A stretch of DNA of 64,000 nucleotides from Anaeramoeba flamelloides (taxonomy: Eukaryota; Metamonada; Anaeramoebidae), in assembly GCA_027625915.1 (NCBI GenBank), contig JANTQA010000023.1, positions 13,020,001-13,084,000 of the forward strand, given 5' to 3'. The position numbers and the translations under genes are program-made. Of the stretch, positions 58,601 to 64,000 are shown piece after piece. Below the pieces are notes generated by a model, which worked only from the letters and a program-made list of their open reading frames with translations, was not told the origin of the DNA and did not search any database. Positions within the stretch are counted from its first letter, which is position 1. Each line of letters opens with the position of its first letter.

Positions 58601-60695
58601 TAAAATTTGTAACACAATCCGATGTTGAGTTTTTGGTAAGTGATTAATAATTTTAATGAAACTTGACTTAACAAGCCAAGAAATATATATATATATATAT
58701 ATATATATAGATAGATAGATAGATAGATATAATGTTCTATTTGGTAACCCATTATTTAGATATTTTGTGATAATATAAAAAATTAAATCTCAATTTTTTG
58801 AGTTGGTAAAGACATTTACAGAAATATTCGATAAATTTGTGATAACAATTTTAATTAGTGAAAAAAAAATAGAAATCAGGGATATTGAGACGGAAATTTT
58901 GATAATCTCATTTTATCAAATAAAAAATTATTTTCAGGGATTTCTATACTACCTTTTTTTTCCAATTATTAATTAAATATAAATATTTTTTTTATTACCT
59001 TTGTTTTTGCACAGAATATTTTCTTCTGTATTTAAATAATCATTTTTAATTATAAAATATTTTTGGAAATGAAATAAAACAGAAGAATGTATATTTTAAA
59101 TTGTTCATATAATTTTCATGTTTTATTATTCTTATTGAAGAAGTGTAAATTACACTCTAAATGTAATTTTACTTAAATTCCTCTCAAATACGCTTTAAGT
59201 TTAAAATCATAGATTTCATGATTATTCAAGGGAAGACATCCCCATTTTTTTCCATGTTTAATAATCAAAAGCAAAAAGTTGAAAAATAAAAAAAAAATGA
59301 TAAAAAAAAGAAAAAAATTAAAAAGGGTTTATAAGAAGCATTTATTCAAAAATCATAAAAAAAAAAAAAACAATTTTATCTTTAAGTACTCCCAAAATCA
59401 CAGCCACGATACTTTTGGCTAATTTAATTTAATTTGAGACTTGAACATGAATATTTATTTGGATTGTTGTCATTTATTTTTTTTTCTTTTTGATCTGATT
59501 TGCTTTAAATCACTTGATATTTGTTGTTTTTGCTTTTTCTTTTTTTATTTTCAATTTTTTTTGATATTTTTTTGTGTTTCAGTATCTCCATTATTAGCAA
59601 CGAATCACTTGTTCTTTTTCCTTTATAACTCTCCTTTTCTCTATAAAGAAAAGTCAGCCAGAGAAAAAATGGAAAAAAAATAAGTTTTCATGTTTTTCTA
59701 AATTTCTTAATATTAAATTAAATAATTCATAATAATGTAAAGGTTTGGATATTTTAATAAAGTAAAACAAATATGTATATATTTATAATGTACTAAAATC
59801 AATTATCAAAATTCTTAATTATTCTATTTGATAAAAAAAAAAAAAAAAATTTATCACAAATTTCAATTTTTTGTATAGCCATATTTTGCGGGTCTTTCAA
59901 ATAATGAATTAGAACAGTTAAGAATGGATATTAAAAACAGTGATCAAAAAAATGAAACAAAAGAAATAATCGAAAATAAACAACAATCAAACAACATAAA
60001 AAATGAAGAACTAAATTGGAAAAATGGAAAAATTAATTTACCAAGCAATTTTTTCAATGAAAATAATTTTTTAAATTCACCAAATGTGAATCAAATCAAC
60101 AAAAGGCATAATAATTTAAAAAGAAAAAAAAATATAAACCAAAATTCGCCAAAATCATCAAAAAATCCAAATCTAACACAAAACGAAGATAAATTAATAC
60201 AGGAAACTTATATTTCTTCTTTATTCTGGTTAATGGAATTTGATCGGATTCCTTTAAATATCACAATTGATAAAAAACAAGAAAATGCAACGAAAAGAAA
60301 GGAAACAATAGAATTAATTTTAACCGTTTATCGTAATTCAGATTTTGAGTTTTCAACTCAAATGGATAATTCAATACAAATAATACTTGAGAATGTTATT
60401 TTTCAAAAGCCGATAAATTTAGATATGAAATTTTCCCATGCTCTTTTGTTATTAAGAATTTTGTTAACTGAAATTTTATTATTTGAACACAATTTTAAAA
60501 ATGAATTTGACCATTTGCCAAAAGAAGATAAAGATTGGATGCCAGTATCAAGACAAATTTTACAATTTAAAATAACTAAAGAAATTATAAAGGTTCTTGC
60601 CGCTAGAGAAATTCAAAAAACTTATCGAGGGTTTTTTGTTAAACGTTTCATAAATAATAATAAAAAAATTAATGATGACGATAATGATGACGATA

Positions 60696-60742
<47 letters not shown>

Positions 60743-60746
60743 AATG

Positions 60747-60836
<90 letters not shown>

Positions 60837-60904
60837 TCGGTAGTGGTAATAATAATAATAATAATAATATCAGTAGTAATAATAATAATAATAATAATAA
60901 TTAA
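52638..60904 (+). CDS. RhoGAP-IQ protein, four exons
   Basis: RhoGAPs switch Rho-family GTPases off. Exons are 52638-53061, 53377-53580, 55770-56068 and 59879-60904, and the product is 650 residues. All junctions are GT-AG and keep frame. The domain begins FGTSLIDIIDREK (exon 1). It continues across intron 1 as LKEK-Y-LDEEGLFRISGN, with the catalytic Arg finger in LFRISG. Further motifs are PHTMAGLMKLFFRELTEPL (exon 2) and MNPKNLAAVFGPNLSKS (exon 3). Exon 4 adds a helical region and one IQ motif (EIQKTYRGFFVKRF), a likely calmodulin-type site. It ends in an Asp run then an Asn run encoded by GAT then AAT microsatellites. The N-terminal 110 residues are Ser/Asn/Lys-rich. Introns are 315, 2189 and 3810 bp, large for this window. 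Introns 2 and 3 hold inverted transposon copies and intron 3 also repeat F. It probably opposes factors such as the DOCK protein encoded at 17.9-23.2 kb (inference). Confidence 0.88.
53629..54066 (-). CDS. Hypothetical 145-residue antisense frame inside RhoGAP intron 2
   Basis: This uninterrupted minus-strand frame starts MRSQNFFHLFLNN. It has an internal KKKRKEKEKKNLKEKSK run like those in the true genes here, and its C-terminal part has mixed composition (FGNTGKLLVEGKIILIKEKD). Frames of this length are uncommon in the non-coding parts of the window. No domain is recognised with confidence. An exon of a nested antisense gene is possible, as is chance. The sequence AAAATATAG just before the ATG could also be a splice acceptor. 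Confidence 0.3.
   Translation of the reverse strand: MRSQNFFHLFLNNSCDFFFSIIFVIRKFIVPLYVTEISSSLFYFEGVNKKNQINFSHKTLFRLDSKKKRKEKEKKNLKEKSKIEKGFYEISNKFSSDLVYFELNHFNLVSSKMDYFGNTGKLLVEGKIILIKEKDLSKIFKTQNN
54442..55018 (-). repeat. Family A inverted-repeat element in RhoGAP intron 2
   Basis: The ends TATTTCCGAAAAAGCG and CCACTTTTTTGGAAATA are inverted complements. The interior is the reverse complement of 57083-57665 throughout, at about three-quarters identity by eye. It is about 577 bp and non-coding. Confidence 0.75.
55627..55654. repeat. TA microsatellite in RhoGAP intron 2
   Basis: About 14 uninterrupted TA units, lying 115 bp before the exon 3 acceptor. Confidence 0.9.
57083..57665 (+). repeat. 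Family A inverted-repeat element in RhoGAP intron 3
   Basis: This is the best-preserved copy. Its termini are ATTTCCAAAAAAGTG and CACTTTTTTGGAAAT, a perfect 15-bp inverted pair. It is about 583 bp, in opposite orientation to 54442-55018 and in the same orientation as the partial copy at 900-1352. No transposase is encoded. Confidence 0.78.
58684..58730. repeat. AT microsatellite followed by GATA repeats
   Basis: About 13 AT units run directly into about five GATA units, a compound simple repeat in RhoGAP intron 3. Confidence 0.9.
59105..59690 (+). repeat. Dispersed repeat family F in RhoGAP intron 3
   Basis: It is collinear with 37905-38500 and, for its first part, with 31440-31700. A short frame within it (59441-59683) is Phe/Cys/Leu-rich and has no visible homology. 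Its end lies about 190 bp before the exon 4 acceptor. Confidence 0.6.
60672..60903 (+). repeat. GAT then AAT trinucleotide tract encoding Asp and Asn runs
   Basis: This is the in-frame 3' end of RhoGAP exon 4. GAT/GAC codons grade through alternating GATAAT into long AAT runs, broken only by short ATCGGTAGTGGT and ATCAGTAGT spacers. Such tracts are common in A+T-rich amoeba proteins. Confidence 0.9.
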
Positions 60905-61311
60905 AATTATTGTTAATTGAGTATTATTATGATTATTTTTTACAAAAATTAAAAAAAAATAATTACTATGATATTCCAACAATATATTTTTTATTTTATT
61001 TTTTTATTTTATTCATATTGGATTCTTTTTTAAAAGGTGTTACCCAAAATTTTTCAAAGGTATCTTTAAAATAACCAACAAACTTCAATATACCAATTTT
61101 GATACCTCTATTTAAAAAATTTTTTTATTCACACTTTTTTTAAAAAGTACTTTAAAATTCTTTTTTGTCTCAAAAAAAGTAAAAATTATTCTCGTTAAAC
61201 CACACTTTTAAATTAAAATACCAAATTGTATTTAGGATTGTAGAAAAGATCATGTGGTTAATTGTATTTTATATTATATTGTTCGTTTCTGATAAAATAT
61301 TGATTTCTATG

Positions 61312-62076
61312 GAAGGGGTTAGCTTCTACCAAGGAGAAGCCTAAAATTAAAGTATGTTGTAATTGAATGTAAATTACATTAGTAAATCTTGGTTCAAATG
61401 TCTCTAAAAATTCGATTGGTCTACTAGTTCTAATTGTTGATCTCAATCAATTAAAAAAGTTCCTTTTATTAGTAAAAAATCCAAAATTTTTTGAAAAAAA
61501 TCAGAATTTCGAGACAAGTTTTAAGGGTGAATCATCAATATTCAGACTTTAAAGTTAACAAAAATCTTTCTTAAATTTGTGGCGTAATTTAGATTAGTGG
61601 CTAAAAAATTCAGATTTTTTTAAAAAATTAAATAATTAACGAATAAATTTTTTTGACAAATTATTTTCTGAAATATTGGAAATATATTGATATTATAAAA
61701 AGCTTTATTTAAGGGAAATATAACTAATCAGTATTTGGGTTTTTAATAAGGATGAGTATTGACTTAATTCTTGAAATTAAAAAATTCAAAAAATAGTTAC
61801 TTATTGAAGTTCTAAATAAGAATTATTAAATACCGGAATACTGTATTTTGAGATTTATTTTTAGATTTGGAAAAGGAATGAAAAAAAAAAATTTCTAAAT
61901 AACAATTTTTAATTTTGATTATTAGTAAAAAATGTAATAATTTATTGTGAAATAAGATTTATAATAGATTTTTTAGAGTTACAGAAATCATTTGAACCAT
62001 GTACCACGAATATAATTTTCCTCCGATTGAAGCAGATTTTAATTATAGCTTATATATTTAGACATTAATCTCTTAA
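61312..62076 (+). repeat. ~765-bp TTAA-type element (family G, copy 2)
   Basis: The left end GGGGTTAGCTTCTACC and the right end GACATTAATCTC-TTAA match the ends of 34655-35413, and the interior is collinear over the full length. The left TTAA is eroded to GGAA. The hairpin CTTCTA-CCAAG-GAGAAG near the left end is kept in both copies, as is the word GGTTCAAATGTCTC. Confidence 0.65.
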
Positions 62077-63332
62077 CTTAATATTTTACATAATTTTAAG
62101 ATTTTAAAAAAATTAATAATTAGCAAATGTTGAATTTTTTTTTTAAAAAATTAAATCGTGATTGTGAATGGGAAAAAAATTCACTTGTTTTTTTCTTTTC
62201 TTCTTTTGTAAAATTAGTTTTTAAGCCTTGTGGTAAAATTTATGTAACTATTTGCCCGTTTGGTCCTTTTTTTTTAGTGTTGTTACTATATTCTGGCTAA
62301 AACATGAATCCTCTATTATAGTAAACAGGGGTTTTTCTTAATAGAAATTGTGGAATAAAAGAAACATTAGAAAATAAAATCATATATTTTGTTTCCATAT
62401 TTAAAGTTGGAACAAAAAATGCTAATTAGAATCAAATCATAATCCTACATTTTTTGATTTATAATTTTTTTTCTAAATTTTTTATATAATTTATGTTACT
62501 TATTTTATTTTACAGAATATAATTTTACTGGATATATTTTATATAAAAGTTATTTTTCTCAAGAAAAAATATTAGAAAAAATATAAAAAATGATGCTATA
62601 TTTTTCAGATCTACATCACTTGTTATATTTGATATGTAATTAAGATTCTGGAATACAATTTTTTAATAATTTTTTTTTTTTTACACAATTAAAGTCCCAG
62701 GGATCAATAATCTACGACAACAAGGTAAATTTTTAAAAGTATGTTATTGGTGATATTCTCTACTTACATATTTTGTCTCTATCAAGTGTCAAAAAATTTT
62801 AATAGAATAATCAACATAAAACAGAATATTTTTTTGGTGAGATCAATTTTTTTTTTCTATTTTTTCTGAAAAAGAAAACATTTTATTTCTCACCTTCTAA
62901 AAAGTTTTTACCCTGTTAATTGCCATTTTTGTCATTATTATTCATTGACAAGTATTTGTTGACAGAAATATAAATGTAAAAAAAAAAAAAAAATGAGATA
63001 TTTCTTTGGTTAACCAAAAAAAATTGATTTGTTCAACTGATTGAAGAATATTTATATTTCTTTCGGGGGGCTGTCATAAATATTGATTTTTGAAAAGTCA
63101 TTTAAAAATTTTGCGAAGAAATTGTGTTTTTATTCCAAGATGAAATTTTTTTTTATCAAAATAAAATTATCTCAGAGATATTTGGAAATATATTAATTTT
63201 ATCCACAAAATTTAAAATCCTTTTTTTTTTACAGAAAAAAAAAAATATTTAAATTGATATAACGTTTTTTGTAAATAAAACCAAACAGTTTGTTAAATAA
63301 AATTTTTCATAATAAGAAAAAATATATTCCAA

Positions 63333-63361
63333 TTCTGGTTTTCAAAAAATGAAAACCAGAA
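63333..63361. repeat. Perfect short palindrome
   Basis: TTCTGGTTTTCA pairs perfectly with TGAAAACCAGAA across a 5-nt A loop. It is isolated and has no gene beside it. Its function, if any, is unknown. Confidence 0.5.
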
Positions 63362-64000
63362 AACAACTTTTTACGGGTTTTAAAGGATAAAAATTGTTTT
63401 GCTCAATAGATCGAAATTTCTTTTGAAAAATTTCTGTTAAGCTTCTATTAAAATTCCATTTATTAAATCGTATTCTTCAATTAATTTTATTTGCCTAAGA
63501 TTTGAATTGAAATAATAAGTATGAAAAATAATAACAAATAAAAAATTTACTTTTAAAATCAATACTTTTCAACCTAAAAAGAAAAAAATATTTTCAAAAA
63601 GTAACTTTATTGTTGATCAAAATAAAAATTTTTTTTTTTTTTTTTTGGAAATTTTGATTTCAAAAAATAGACCCAAATTAATAAATTGTTTAAATGGGGT
63701 TAATTCATCCATTTTATGAGTCGAAACACAAATTACAATTAAAAAAATTATTTTTAAGATCTTTATGAGATTTCATTTTGTTTGCAAAAAATAATACTCC
63801 ATTTAGTAAAAATGGTAAACAAAAATAATTTACAAGTTCAATAACAAATTCGAAACTCGAAAAACCGAAAACTCAATGAGTAGAAACAATTTTTAATAAA
63901 AAGGAGTTCCAAGAGAAAAGAAAAAAGATTTTTGGTTAGTGTATTAAAATAAATATCAGATTATTTATATTGATCATCTCCCAAATAGAAAGAATTCTTT

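Larger units (their letters stand above)
60905..64000. other. Right-hand non-coding region
   Basis: No gene was recognised after the RhoGAP stop. It contains the family G element (61312-62076), long poly-A/T runs, and a perfect 12-bp-stem hairpin at 63333-63361. The remainder shows nothing I can support. Confidence 0.55.

Noticed and set aside
13037-58730. TA microsatellites as possible origins or centromeric elements
   Set aside because: Short simple repeats are expected in DNA this A+T-rich, and nothing else supports such a role.
60560-60982. Long minus-strand frame of mostly Ile over the RhoGAP tail, and a plus-strand Met/Ile frame at 60672-60920
   Set aside because: Both are translations of the GAT/AAT microsatellite in the wrong frame or strand. 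The RhoGAP frame explains the sequence.

Overview
This is a eukaryotic nuclear window that is very A+T-rich (roughly four fifths by eye). It has GT-AG introns, long homopolymers, and proteins rich in Lys/Glu/Asn runs. The gene set is EF-1 alpha, a DOCK Rac/Cdc42 exchange factor, a villin, a RhoGAP, a LIM protein, CENP-C, a TPR protein and a kexin-like protein. That fits a free-living amoeboid protist. The KEKEKE/TKTKTK style of low complexity reminds me of Anaeramoeba (Metamonada), but an amoebozoan cannot be excluded from sequence alone. This placement is inference.

Layout. 1-7.3 kb: gene-poor, with old DNA-transposon fragments and one possible small-GTPase relic. 7.3-9.2 kb (+): secreted kexin/subtilisin-like protein with two frame breaks and missing active-site residues. 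11.05-12.8 kb (+): intact TPR protein. 12.8-17.9 kb: gene-poor, with a short Tc1/mariner-like element. 17.9-23.15 kb (+): DOCK-family exchange factor with five frame breaks, all in its last 2.5 kb. 24.2-24.6 kb: a young-looking foldback repeat. 25.6-30.4 kb (-): 1580-residue membrane-anchored villin. 33.3-34.5 kb (+): CENP-C. 34.6-40.4 kb: transposon-derived DNA, including a recognisable Tc1/mariner transposase fossil. 40.8-42.1 kb (-): EF-1 alpha with one in-frame TGA. 46.3-50.7 kb: two direct copies of a 1.2-kb repeat flanking a small LIM-domain gene. 52.6-60.9 kb (+): four-exon RhoGAP with IQ motif, two of whose introns carry inverted copies of one transposon. 60.9-64 kb: no gene seen, one further TTAA-type element.

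How the genes relate. There is no operon logic. Four of the eight genes act on actin or Rho-family signalling (DOCK, RhoGAP, villin, LIM), as expected in an actively crawling amoeba. EF-1 alpha and CENP-C are core housekeeping genes. The intergenic half of the window is largely a graveyard of short terminal-inverted-repeat elements in at least eight families.

Most notable observations: seven frame breaks, all in the same (+1) direction and mostly at 5-base A/T runs, confined to two genes; a stop codon at an invariant Arg of EF-1 alpha; a villin tethered by an N-terminal membrane anchor; a prodomain-less kexin pseudoprotease; and a RhoGAP exon bracketed by inverted repeats that could promote skipping or circularisation.
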